DNA from: JBOFHT01 sp051649785
GTDB lineage: Archaea > Methanobacteriota > Methanobacteria > Methanobacteriales > Methanobacteriaceae
Reading direction: 5' to 3'
Assembly (NCBI GenBank): GCA_051649785.1
Contig: JBOFHT010000077.1
Location: forward strand, 1 to 20,169
DNA: 20,169 nt
Numbering within the stretch: position 1 is the stretch's first letter; each line of letters begins with the position of its first letter. The notes under the pieces were generated by a model that was not told the origin of the DNA, searched no databases, and saw only the letters and a program-made list of their open reading frames with translations. Of this stretch, positions 1 to 8,012 are shown piece after piece. The position numbers and the translations under genes are program-made.

Positions 1-647
1 ATGTTATTTAATTAATTATTAGTGATATTTTACTAATGTGCATTATATTATTAATTATTAACATTAATCCAATATTAAAATTTATATTAAAATAATTAAA
101 TATTATTATATTAGTAATAATTTATTATAATCATCTATAGTATTTCAAATAGTTTTAACTAAGCCTATTATAATCACATTAATAGAGATAATAACACCTA
201 TAAATACATTATTATTACAAATAATGCATTAATGAATATTACATTTAAATAAATAATATTATAATAAATGCAATAAATTAAATTATTTATTAGTTATTTT
301 AGAAAAAAAGTAATTCTAAAAGAATTGAACAAATATAATAGTTATTACTTGTTTATATATTACTTATTGTGTAATAAACACCAGTAATTAGTTTTATTTT
401 TATTTATATCCTTTAATTTGTTACAAAATTTATAGGATAAGAATTCAGTAGAAGATATGAATTCTATAAAAATATATTATTTAAATTATTATTCAACAGT
501 TAATTGGTTACTAATTATTAATTAGACTATTTTATAATTAGAATATTTTATATAGGTTATTGTGTTTAAATAAAAATAAGAAGCTAAAGAATCAAATAAA
601 AATAAGAAATCGAAAAACTGAGAAAAAAGCTCCTAGATTAATTAAAA
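1..647. other. AT-rich non-coding region left of rpoH
   Basis: No credible open frame on either strand; stop codons are dense. It holds short inverted repeats, for example 312-326 (AATTCT/AGAATT) and 350-380 (an imperfect stem around a TATA-like core). A 15-nt direct repeat, AAATAAAAATAAGAA, sits at 568-582 and 594-608; on the minus strand it reads as T-rich tracts and could end rpoH transcription. In many archaea rpoH is followed closely by the large RNA polymerase subunit genes; here at least 647 bp follow it without a gene. Confidence 0.6.
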
Positions 648-881
648 TTATGGAATAACAATCCGATATGTTATAAAAGTACCTGCAGTAGCACTTTCAC
701 GTATAATTTCTAAAACATCCCCTACTTTAGCACCAATATGTATAGAAACTGGATCCTCAACTTTTATTTTAGGGAGTTGTTCTTTTTCAAAATCAAGGTC
801 TTTAAAGGTTTTTTTAATATCCTCTTCAGACATTATAGAGTGTTCTGGAACTAAGTCATTTTTTAAGATATCTTTTTTCAA
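648..881 (-). CDS. rpoH: DNA-directed RNA polymerase subunit H (RpoH/Rpb5 C-terminal type)
   Basis: Small archaeal RNA polymerase subunit equivalent to the C-terminal assembly domain of eukaryotic Rpb5; it sits in the lower jaw of the enzyme and contacts downstream DNA. The 77-residue product has the whole family pattern: LVPEHSIMSEEDIK near the N-terminus, QLPKIKVEDP at about residues 36-45, then IGAKVGDVLEI and the terminal RESATAGTFITYRIV. Length is typical, so it is complete. The start is a TTG, chosen because a strong SD (GGAGG at 889-893) lies seven bases upstream and the next in-frame ATG is too far into the conserved region. It has probably its own promoter between it and tRNA-Lys. 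Unusually, no large-subunit gene follows within the window. Confidence 0.95.
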   Translation of the reverse strand: MKKDILKNDLVPEHSIMSEEDIKKTFKDLDFEKEQLPKIKVEDPVSIHIGAKVGDVLEIIRESATAGTFITYRIVIP

Positions 882-900
882 TATATTTCCTCCAGATAGA

Positions 901-910
901 GATGTACATC
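901..910. promoter_or_regulatory. Perfect 10-bp palindrome in the rpoH leader
   Basis: GATGTACATC is its own reverse complement and lies eight bases upstream of the rpoH SD. It falls between the likely TATA box and the start codon, a position compatible with an operator, but it could be chance. No second copy was seen. Confidence 0.25.
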
Positions 911-945
911 ATATAATTAGTACAGTTAATAAAAAAATATAGCTA

Positions 946-958
946 CATTTTATAAAAA
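946..958 (-). promoter_or_regulatory. Candidate TATA box for rpoH
   Basis: On the minus strand the sequence reads TTTTTATAAAATG, about 70 bases upstream of the rpoH TTG. An archaeal start site some 25 bases downstream would give a leader of roughly 45 bases containing the palindrome and SD. It lies just after the 3' end of tRNA-Lys, so rpoH need not be co-transcribed with the tRNA. Confidence 0.4.
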
Positions 959-977
959 CGAAAAGAATGAAAATAAA

Positions 978-1051
<74 letters not shown>

Positions 1052-1164
1052 CAAAGTAATTAACAAATACAAATGACAAATGAATTAATTTTAGTTAACA
1101 ATATTATATAAGTATAAACAATACTTACAACAATTAATAATTTAAACAAACTGTAATAAGTATA

Positions 1165-1659
<495 letters not shown>

Positions 1660-1743
1660 TTTAAAATAATCAATATCTAAATTAATATTTTAGATTAATA
1701 TTAATGATATGAATATATTAAAGATACATGATAATTGAATTAA

Positions 1744-1821
<78 letters not shown>

Positions 1822-2068
1822 GTAGTATTTAAATATTTTATAAAATTTTATATTTTTATATGAAATATAATGATGTTAATCATACAACGTATCATAGATT
1901 AACTTTCATAATATATAAAGGTTAAGGTTTGAAATGCTTAAATCATGATTTATTTCAAATATTAATAAACCTAATATAATTATGTTATTCTATTTAAGTA
2001 ACACTACTAATAATCTATACAATATCTAAATTTATATTAATATTAATAAAATGTTAAATTAATGAAAA

Positions 2069-2142
2069 AGCCTCGGGTGGGAATTGAACCCACGACCACG
2101 GGATTACAAGTCTCGCGCTCCACCAGGCTGAGCTACCGAGGC
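2069..2142 (-). tRNA. tRNA-Thr (anticodon TGT) with an A-C mismatch in the anticodon stem
   Basis: Minus-strand cloverleaf with acceptor GCCTCGG/CCGAGGC, D arm GCTC/GAGC, loop CTTGTAA (anticodon TGT), T loop TTCAATT, discriminator T as in archaeal tRNA-Thr. The anticodon stem CGAGA/TCCCG has an A-C opposition in its middle pair (A at 2113, C at 2101); all other pairs are good. No intron, no encoded CCA. Confidence 0.95.
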
Positions 2143-2465
2143 ATTTTACTACGATTAATATAGATGGAAGATAATATAATAAATATTAAAATATTTGTAA
2201 ACTAAATCATCCCAGCTAATTCATCTTAAACTTATAACATAAATACTATAAGTAAATATTAGTTTATATACTTTACGCTTAATTTGTACATATATTTTTA
2301 ATTAAAAATATTTTCAAAGAAGTGAAAAGTTAAAATAATATTAAAAAGAATACTAATTTTAGAATTACTTACAAATACTTAGAAATAAATATTAATAACT
2401 AATAAATGTTAATAATTTATTAGCATAAAAAAAATTAAGAGATAAATAGTAGAAAGAGAGCTAAA
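2143..2465. other. Divergent promoter region between tRNA-Thr and thiM
   Basis: No gene. It must hold the tRNA-Thr promoter (minus) and the thiM promoter (plus). TATA-like strings occur at about 2263-2272 (TTTATATACT) and 2423-2435 (CATAAAAAAAATT); which are used cannot be told. The conserved core of a TPP riboswitch was looked for ahead of thiM and not found. Confidence 0.4.
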
Positions 2466-3344
2466 ATGTATAAAAAAGAAGACCCCATACTCGAAAACAT
2501 TTCTGAAGTTTTAAAAGAAATTAGAGAAACAGTACCTCTTATTGAGTGTATGACAAACTTTGTAACTGTTAATGATTGTGCTAATGCAATTCTTGCAGTT
2601 GGAGGAGCACCTATAATGGGAGAAAATCCAAAGGAAGTTGAAGAAATTATCAATATGTCTAAAAGTGTATTAATCAATATAGGAACATTACATGAACACC
2701 AATTTGAAGGAATGGAAATTGGTGGGAAACATGCCCATAAAATAGGAGTTCCAGTTACATTAGATCCTGTTGGAGTTGGAGCAACAGAACTTAGAAATGA
2801 ATCAACTATTAAATTACTAGATGAAATTAATTTTACTATTATTAGAGGTAATATGTCTGAAATAAAAGCTATTAATACACTTATTGTTAGTCCTGATTCA
2901 AATGAAGAAATGTTAACAAAGGGTGTTGAAGTAGCTGAAAGTGACATTACAACAAAAGAAAATCTTAATAGTAATGCTAAATTAGTTAAAAACCTTGCAA
3001 GTGAGTTAGATACTATAATAATAGCCAGTGGCGAAATTGATATAATTTCAAATGGAAAAGAAGTCTATTGGAGCGATAATGGTGATGAAATAATGCCAAA
3101 AATTACTGGTAGTGGTTGTATGCTATCTGCAATTGTAGCTACTTACTCATCATATGAAGAAAAATTATTAGGAGCATTAAGCGGAGTTTTAGCTATGAAT
3201 ATTAGTGGAGAAAAAGCTGCCGAATATATTAGAGAAAAAAATGCAGGAACTGGAACTTTCAGAGCTAAATTAATTGATAATTTATCATTAATTACTAAAA
3301 AAGACATTTTAGAAAAATCTAAACTTTATAAATTAGATATTTAG
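2466..3344 (+). CDS. thiM: Hydroxyethylthiazole kinase ThiM
   Basis: Phosphorylates 4-methyl-5-(2-hydroxyethyl)thiazole with ATP in thiamine salvage; cytosolic, ribokinase-like fold. The 292-residue product is slightly longer than the usual 260-280. Family signatures are clear: TNFVTVNDCAN (about 30-40) and VGGAPIM (45-51) form the substrate site, DPVGVGAT (100-107) and IRGNMSEI (126-133) the phosphate region, and TGSGCM (214-219, Cys218) the nucleotide-side loop, with GTGTF near 271. The start ATG follows GAGAG at a suitable distance. It is the first of a likely two-gene unit with thiE 119 bases downstream, whose product uses ThiM's phosphorylated thiazole. Confidence 0.96.
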   Translation: MYKKEDPILENISEVLKEIRETVPLIECMTNFVTVNDCANAILAVGGAPIMGENPKEVEEIINMSKSVLINIGTLHEHQFEGMEIGGKHAHKIGVPVTLDPVGVGATELRNESTIKLLDEINFTIIRGNMSEIKAINTLIVSPDSNEEMLTKGVEVAESDITTKENLNSNAKLVKNLASELDTIIIASGEIDIISNGKEVYWSDNGDEIMPKITGSGCMLSAIVATYSSYEEKLLGALSGVLAMNISGEKAAEYIREKNAGTGTFRAKLIDNLSLITKKDILEKSKLYKLDI

Positions 3345-3463
3345 ATTTTAATAGCTACAAATCATGTCAAATACAATAAGATAATATATAAAATAAGGTA
3401 AAATAATCAGATAATAAAACCATTAATAGAAAGCTTAAAATTATAAAACTTAAAAGTGGAAAA

Positions 3464-4162
3464 ATGGAAAACAATTATACAACTACAAATAATAAAATAA
3501 ATAACAAAAATAAGGTTAATTATTCATTGTACCTTGTTACAAATAGTGACTCCCTAACAGACAACAAATATGATAATTTAAACTTAATTGTTAAAGAAGC
3601 TATTAAAGGAGGGGTTTCTCTAGTACAATTAAGAGAAAAAAATGCTAGTACTAAAGAATTTTATAAAATAGCTAAATCATTAAAAGATATTTGTGAAAAG
3701 GAAAGCATTAACAGGTCAAATAGCATTCCATTAATTATTAATGATAGAATTGATATTTTACTAGCTATTAATGGGGCAGGATTGCATATAGGGCAAGATG
3801 ATATGCCTGTTAAAGTAGCTAGAAAATTAATTGGTGACAATAAATTATTAGGAGTTTCCACCTCAACAGTAGAGGAAGCACAGTTAGCTGAAGAAAATGG
3901 AGCTGATTATATAGGTGTAGGGGCAGTTTTTCCAACAACAACAAAAGATAATGCAGAACTAATAAGTTATAAAAAATTAAAAGAAATAGTAGAGTCTGTG
4001 AATATTCCTGTTGTAGCTATTGGTGGTATTAACACTTTAAATATTGAAAAATTAGAAGGAACTGGGATAAATGGAGTTTCTATTGTATCTGCTATTATGA
4101 ATAGTGAAAAACCCCAAGAAACATCAATAGAATTATTAAAAAAAGTGAAAAAAATATTATAA
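3464..4162 (+). CDS. thiE: Thiamine-phosphate synthase ThiE
   Basis: Joins hydroxymethylpyrimidine diphosphate to thiazole phosphate to give thiamine phosphate. A TIM barrel of 232 residues. Visible motifs: VQLREK (54-59), IINDRID (91-97), HIGQDD (108-113), GAVFPTTTK (143-151; the flexible pyrophosphate loop) and VAIGGIN (184-190). An SD-like AAGTGG precedes the ATG. The N-terminal ~19 residues are Asn/Thr/Lys-rich low-complexity and precede the normal first strand (SLYLVTNS), so they are an extension not needed for catalysis; translation might alternatively begin later, but no better start was seen. Follows thiM on the same strand; converges with pgk. Confidence 0.96.
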   Translation: MENNYTTTNNKINNKNKVNYSLYLVTNSDSLTDNKYDNLNLIVKEAIKGGVSLVQLREKNASTKEFYKIAKSLKDICEKESINRSNSIPLIINDRIDILLAINGAGLHIGQDDMPVKVARKLIGDNKLLGVSTSTVEEAQLAEENGADYIGVGAVFPTTTKDNAELISYKKLKEIVESVNIPVVAIGGINTLNIEKLEGTGINGVSIVSAIMNSEKPQETSIELLKKVKKIL

Positions 4163-4300
4163 AAAATATTATAAAAACTATTAAAAAAGTTATTGTAGGT
4201 ACAATAATAGTAATAAATAATGATACGGATAATAATGGGTAGTATTAGAGTAGGATAGTTATTATGATTATAATATAAGAAAATAATCAAGCATACTAAT
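4163..4300. terminator. Convergent thiE/pgk intergenic region
   Basis: 138 bases between two facing gene ends. Directly after thiE an AAAAATATTATAA unit is repeated in tandem from about 4149 to 4175. On the minus strand T-rich runs follow the pgk stop. Presumed bidirectional termination region; no stable GC-rich hairpin is present, as expected for archaeal T-tract termination. Confidence 0.35.
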
Positions 4301-5524
4301 CTAAATCTTTCTATAAGCATTATTTAATGCACAGACTGCTGGTAATTCTTCACCAGCAAGTAAATTTATACTAGCTCCCCCACCCGTACTAATATGGTCC
4401 ATATTATCAGCAAATCCCATAGATACAGTAGCAGCTGCAGCGTGGCCACCGCCAATAATAGTAAAAGCTGGAGAATTAGCTATTGCATTTAATAAATCAT
4501 CAGTACCTATTGCAAATTTAGAATCTTCAAAAACACCCGCAGGACCATTAGCAAAAATAGTTTTAGCTTTACGAATTTCTTTTGCATATTCTTTAATTGT
4601 TTTAGAGCCAATATCCAAAATAGGTTTGTTAGGGATTTCTTCTATACTAACATCTAAACGATTTCCATCTATACTAACTGCCACATCTTTAGGATATAAA
4701 ATTTGAGAACCATAACTTTCCAGTAGATTAGTGGCTTTTATAACCATGTCCAAATAGCCTCGTTTAGCTATGAAATCCTTATTGATTTCACCAATATTAA
4801 CTCCATCCCCTTGAAGAAAAATGTTAGCTATTAGACCAGTTGTTAAAACAAAATCAGCAGTTCCATTTTTTAAAACATTTTCAATTACATTAATAGAATC
4901 ATCAGCTTTCATTCCACCTAAAACAAAAATACATGGTCTTTCAACAGTATCTAAAGCCCTGTTTAAAATTTTAAGTTCTTTTTCCATTACACGACCTGCA
5001 AGAGATGGAGTATTTAATGTAAATCCTACAAGAGATGTTTGACTCCTGTGAGCTGTTGCAAAAGCATCGTTAACAAAATAATCAACAAAAGGACTTAATT
5101 CTTTAACTAAGTGAGTATTAGAACCTGCTTTAGGGTCACGGTTTAGTGATTCTTCAGAATAAAACCTAACATTTTCAAGTAAAAGAATATCACCATTTTC
5201 CATAAAATTAATAGCTTCTTTTGCAGAACTACCAAAAATATCATCAATATAATTAACATCAATAGCTAAAATTTCAGCTAATGCTTTTGAATGTTGTTTA
5301 AGAGTAGTAAAATCCTTTTTACCCGGCCTACTTTGGTGAGCTAGAATAACCACTTTAGCTCCTTTTTTTGAAAGCTCTTTAATGGTTTCAGAGTGAGTTT
5401 GCATTCTACTGTCATCTAAAATAATTCCCGAATTAGGATCAACAGGAGAGTTAATATCTACTCTTAATAAAACAGTTTTACCATTAAAATCAAAATCATC
5501 AATAGTGTTGAATTTCAAAGACAT
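4301..5524 (-). CDS. pgk: Phosphoglycerate kinase
   Basis: Interconverts 1,3-bisphosphoglycerate + ADP and 3-phosphoglycerate + ATP in the cytosol, used mainly for gluconeogenesis in methanogens. The 407 residues match the archaeal family length. N-domain substrate motifs: LLRVDINSP (19-27), DDSRMQTH with Arg40, LAHQSRPG (61-68), then LLLENVRFYS and VNDAFATAHR. C-domain nucleotide motifs: VLGGMKADDSI, FANGPAGVFE and the glycine-rich TIIGGGHAAAA and STGGGAS. The ATG follows TTAGTGATAAA, a weak SD. It lies downstream of tpiA on the same strand, but 380 bases separate them and contain two sets of repeats, so it probably has its own promoter. Confidence 0.97.
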   Translation of the reverse strand: MSLKFNTIDDFDFNGKTVLLRVDINSPVDPNSGIILDDSRMQTHSETIKELSKKGAKVVILAHQSRPGKKDFTTLKQHSKALAEILAIDVNYIDDIFGSSAKEAINFMENGDILLLENVRFYSEESLNRDPKAGSNTHLVKELSPFVDYFVNDAFATAHRSQTSLVGFTLNTPSLAGRVMEKELKILNRALDTVERPCIFVLGGMKADDSINVIENVLKNGTADFVLTTGLIANIFLQGDGVNIGEINKDFIAKRGYLDMVIKATNLLESYGSQILYPKDVAVSIDGNRLDVSIEEIPNKPILDIGSKTIKEYAKEIRKAKTIFANGPAGVFEDSKFAIGTDDLLNAIANSPAFTIIGGGHAAAATVSMGFADNMDHISTGGGASINLLAGEELPAVCALNNAYRKI

Positions 5525-5537
5525 TTTATCACTAATA

Positions 5538-5609
5538 TTATTAGTTAATGTATTATTTAACTTAATATTTAACTCATTATTTAATTTAGTGTTTAAACTA
5601 GTATTTAAA
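5538..5609. repeat. Six imperfect 12-nt tandem repeats upstream of pgk
   Basis: Units begin at 5538, 5550, 5562, 5574, 5586 and 5598. Typical plus-strand units are TTAATATTTAAC and CTAGTATTTAAA; on the minus strand each unit contains a TTTAAATA- or TTAAATA-like core. The array lies 14-85 bases upstream of the pgk ATG and therefore overlaps its promoter or leader. Confidence 0.7.
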
Positions 5610-5742
5610 ATAGTAAAACAATAATAAGATTAATATTAAGCTATTAATTAATTATTATAATTCCTAAGTCATAAAAAGTTATTTTAATTAAATTATAGGT
5701 AGTTTATATAGCAACTGGTTCATACTATCACTAAGAATAGCT

Positions 5743-5771
5743 ATATAGGTATAACTAATTATAACTATATC
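5743..5771. repeat. 29-nt direct repeat, copy 1
   Basis: Identical in all 29 positions to 5807-5835. It begins ATATAGGTATAAC and ends ATAACTATATC, and contains the shorter internal repeat ATAACTA twice. It lies about 220 bases upstream of the pgk start. Confidence 0.9.
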
Positions 5772-5806
5772 CTGGAACACCAGTATCTACATCGGAACCG
5801 TCCCAA
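5772..5806. other. GC-rich 35-nt insert between the 29-nt repeats
   Basis: Half of the bases are G or C against well under a quarter in the flanks. It contains the small inverted repeat CTGG-AACA-CCAG. Read on the minus strand it is an open frame in a protein-like composition (IWDGSDVDTGVPGYSYN, then a stop inside copy 1), without any start codon. It could be a gene remnant or a captured fragment. Confidence 0.5.
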
Positions 5807-5835
5807 ATATAGGTATAACTAATTATAACTATATC
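5807..5835. repeat. 29-nt direct repeat, copy 2
   Basis: Second identical copy, 64 bases from the first. No further copy is present; the closest match elsewhere in the window is a 13-base GTATAACTAATTA around 17977-17989. Confidence 0.9.
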
Positions 5836-5904
5836 TAGCAGATTTATTAATCTATAATATAAAATATATCATTTTATTATTTAACTTGTTGTTTTTAAGT
5901 TATT

Positions 5905-6582
5905 TTAAATTTTAGCCACAAGATCTAATAATGCTTTTTCAGGGTCTTTTGCTAAAATGATACCTGACGCTAAAAGAACACCAACAGAACCTAAATCAAG
6001 AGCAGCTTTCATATCATCACCAGTTGAAATTCCAGCACCACACAATACTTTAATATTATCATTAACATTTTTAACTTTAGCTACTGTACCCTCAACAATT
6101 TCAGCTTCAGCCTGAGATACAGGTATTCCAGAACCAATTAATTCAGGAGGTTCAACAGCTATAAAATCGGGAGAAAACTCAGCAACTGCCACACTAGTCC
6201 TTACATTGTTAGTACAAACAACAGAAGTAATATTATTTGATTTAGCTTTGCTAATAATATCATCAATATCATTTAAGTTCATACGTTTCTCAGAATGATT
6301 AATTAAAGTTCCAGAAATTCCTGCTTCAATTAAACACTCCATTAAATTACTGCCAGTATGCCCTCCTGCATTAACAGCATCAATATGTTGGGCTAAAACA
6401 GGAATATCAACTGAATTAGCTATTTGATAAATATCCCCAGTTTGTGGTGCAGCTGCCATTTCAATACCAGTTTCTTTAGCTACATTTTCAAGAGCATATG
6501 CTAATTTTAAAGCATTTTTCCCAGTAGATTCAATATAAGTCTTAAAATTTAAAATAACAATAGGTGTTTTATATTTAGACAT
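5905..6582 (-). CDS. tpiA: Triosephosphate isomerase, archaeal type
   Basis: Interconverts dihydroxyacetone phosphate and glyceraldehyde 3-phosphate. The 225-residue length is the short archaeal form (bacterial enzymes are about 250). Catalytic residues are in place: LNFKTY with Asn12 and Lys14, LINHSEKR with His96, and AVEPPELIG with catalytic Glu144. The flexible phosphate loop is IGSGIPVS and the C-terminal phosphate site is CGAGISTGDD and GVLLASG. The ATG has a good SD (AAGGAG, six to nine bases upstream). Neighbour pgk is two steps further in the same pathway. It starts a likely own transcript from the promoter region to the right. Confidence 0.97.
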   Translation of the reverse strand: MSKYKTPIVILNFKTYIESTGKNALKLAYALENVAKETGIEMAAAPQTGDIYQIANSVDIPVLAQHIDAVNAGGHTGSNLMECLIEAGISGTLINHSEKRMNLNDIDDIISKAKSNNITSVVCTNNVRTSVAVAEFSPDFIAVEPPELIGSGIPVSQAEAEIVEGTVAKVKNVNDNIKVLCGAGISTGDDMKAALDLGSVGVLLASGIILAKDPEKALLDLVAKI

Positions 6583-6935
6583 TTTATAACTCCTTATTAA
6601 ATAGAATATTAATTATCAATGGTTTTATTTGTTATTTATTATTAGTAATCGGTAATTATAATTATTAATTGTTAATTATGTGTAAATCTATTAATAATAG
6701 TTTCTATGTGATTTCGATTTTATTAAAAAAATTATATTGAAAACATTGCATTGGAGTATGAATCATGGCCAGATCAATTATATGAAAAAAATAGTAATAC
6801 TTAGTAATGATTAGTAATACTATTGAATAAATAAATTCTATATTTGAAATAACTTAAAAATAGTTAAAAATAGTTAAAATTATGTAAAATTAGATATTTA
6901 ATTAAAATAAAATTAGATAGAAGTAAAAATATATA

Positions 6936-7042
6936 GAGTCGTGGCCAAAAGTCAAAATTTCTAAATCAAAGCTTTATTAAAATCCTTGTATTGACAAATG
7001 AAGAAAATTTTTGCATGCGAAAAATCTTTTTGACCAAGACTC
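6936..7042. repeat. 107-bp element with inverted ends (MITE-like or long stem-loop)
   Basis: The left end GAGTCGTGGCCAAAA (6936-6950) matches the complement of the right end (7028-7042) at 13 of 15 positions. The AT-rich flanks ATATATA/ATATAT extend the pairing by about eight more bases. Inside is a second palindrome centred on GCATGC at 7013-7018 flanked by ATTTTT and GAAAAAT. A related partial end lies at 6760-6771. This could be a small non-autonomous transposon or a 3' stem-loop of the neighbouring gene; no transposase is present. Confidence 0.5.
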
Positions 7043-7050
7043 ATATATTT

Positions 7051-7066
7051 AAAAAAAAATAAAAAA
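7051..7066 (-). terminator. T-tract terminator of the transglutaminase-like gene
   Basis: The plus-strand runs of nine and six A residues read as two long T tracts on the minus strand, starting ten bases after the stop codon at 7076. Oligo-T runs are the normal archaeal termination signal. Confidence 0.6.
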
Positions 7067-7075
7067 GAAGTAAAA

Positions 7076-7711
7076 TTATAAAACTTTTACTACGTGAGAA
7101 ACTCTAGCACAAGTTTTACTATATATTTTACTTCCGTATCTCTTAGTAATAAGAGATGACTCAAAATTAATCCATTTTCCATTGATTTTAGCTTGAACCC
7201 ATCTATGATTTGAAGCTGCTGAAGTTCTACCTTGGACAACTCTAACAGTATATTTGTTTGCTTTGAGTTTTTTACTTGCCCAATCAGCTAATCCCCAACA
7301 ATCACCATATTTAGTTTTTTCAACACCAACTGCAGTATGAGCTGCACCAGTTCTGTGATTAAACTTTTTGTTCATATAAACTTGGAGTTTAGATAAACCA
7401 GTTCGACCTGACAAATTTGTCAAAGTATTTGACGATTTCTTCTTTGAAACAACTGTATTAGAAGAATTTTTATTAGCAATAGTTTTGCTAACAGATGTAG
7501 CTCCAGTTGAAACTGTTTTATTTGTAGCTGCACTTGCTTTTGTATTTGTAACTACATTTTTATCAATAGATTTTGCAACCTCATCATTGGAATTAACAAA
7601 GCCAGCATAATCAGCACTTAAGCCAATATTTGCTATTATATTATTATTTGCATCTACGATGCCGACCCCCAAAAGAGGCACTGCACAAATAACTGCTAAA
7701 GTTACAGCCAT
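7076..7711 (-). CDS. Exported transglutaminase-like cysteine protein
   Basis: Two parts are visible. Residues 1-20 (MAVTLAVICAVPLLGVGIVD) are a hydrophobic signal or anchor segment; about 38-105 form a Ser/Thr/Asn/Lys-rich linker; about 106-211 form a globular domain with GDCWGLADW (Cys138), SNHRWVQAKING (His169, Trp171) and WINFESS (Glu184). This Cys-His-acid order is that of transglutaminase-like cysteine peptidases, a fold that in Methanobacteriales includes pseudomurein peptidases; a cell-wall role is inferred, not shown. The ATG at 7711 has no SD. A perfect GGAGG at 7746-7750 lies upstream, with seven bases to an in-frame ATT at 7738, which would add nine residues including the positive charges (SRHSKF) that signal peptides need. 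The true start is therefore probably 7738. Confidence 0.8.
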   Translation of the reverse strand: MAVTLAVICAVPLLGVGIVDANNNIIANIGLSADYAGFVNSNDEVAKSIDKNVVTNTKASAATNKTVSTGATSVSKTIANKNSSNTVVSKKKSSNTLTNLSGRTGLSKLQVYMNKKFNHRTGAAHTAVGVEKTKYGDCWGLADWASKKLKANKYTVRVVQGRTSAASNHRWVQAKINGKWINFESSLITKRYGSKIYSKTCARVSHVVKVL

Positions 7712-7735
7712 AAGTACAAACTTTGAGTGTCTACT

Positions 7736-7750
7736 AATTATACCGCCTCC
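7736..7750 (-). promoter_or_regulatory. SD site and possible ATT start codon of the transglutaminase-like gene
   Basis: On the minus strand GGAGG (7750-7746) is followed by CGGTATA and then ATT (7738-7736), which is in frame with the downstream protein. No ATG, GTG or TTG lies at SD distance in this frame. Confidence 0.5.
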
Positions 7751-8012
7751 ACGCCAAAGTTTCTTGAGATATACCCAAAATAAAACCCTTAATTAAGCAT
7801 AATAATTATCAACCCACATTGTTTAATGGAACATAGTAATCAGCAAGACTTAACTAGCTCAATTAATAAATTAAACAATATGAACCCTAATTATCTATTA
7901 CAGCCTAGTTAGAATTTATTTTTTAAATATGAAACATTTGACTAGGTTTTCACTAAAACTTACTGTCAATTTAGTATATAAATGTTTTGGTAGACTTGAT
8001 TGAAAAAGCTTA

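Larger units (their letters stand above)
6583..7075. other. Intergenic region right of tpiA
   Basis: No gene longer than a few codons. It contains the tpiA promoter region, tandem short repeats around 6856-6875 (AAAAATAGTT twice), a sequence at 6760-6771 (GAATCATGGCCA) related to the end of the inverted-repeat element at 6936-7042, and the terminator of the gene ending at 7076. Confidence 0.5.

Noticed and set aside
2143..2465. TPP riboswitch upstream of thiM
   Set aside because: The conserved CTGAGA and GGATAATACC-type core elements are absent on the plus strand.
2435..2947. 170-residue open frame antisense to thiM
   Set aside because: Ser/Ile-rich composition typical of the reverse strand of an AT-rich gene; no SD, and thiM on the other strand is unambiguous.
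3967..4320. 117-residue minus-strand frame running from the pgk end into thiE
   Set aside because: Tyr/Asn/Ile/Phe-rich translation of AT-rich intergenic and antisense DNA with no motif; shadow of thiE.
5743..5835. Calling the 29-35-29 unit a CRISPR array
   Set aside because: Only two repeats, no cas genes in the window, and a repeat sequence unlike the archaeal types I recall. Reported as direct repeats instead.
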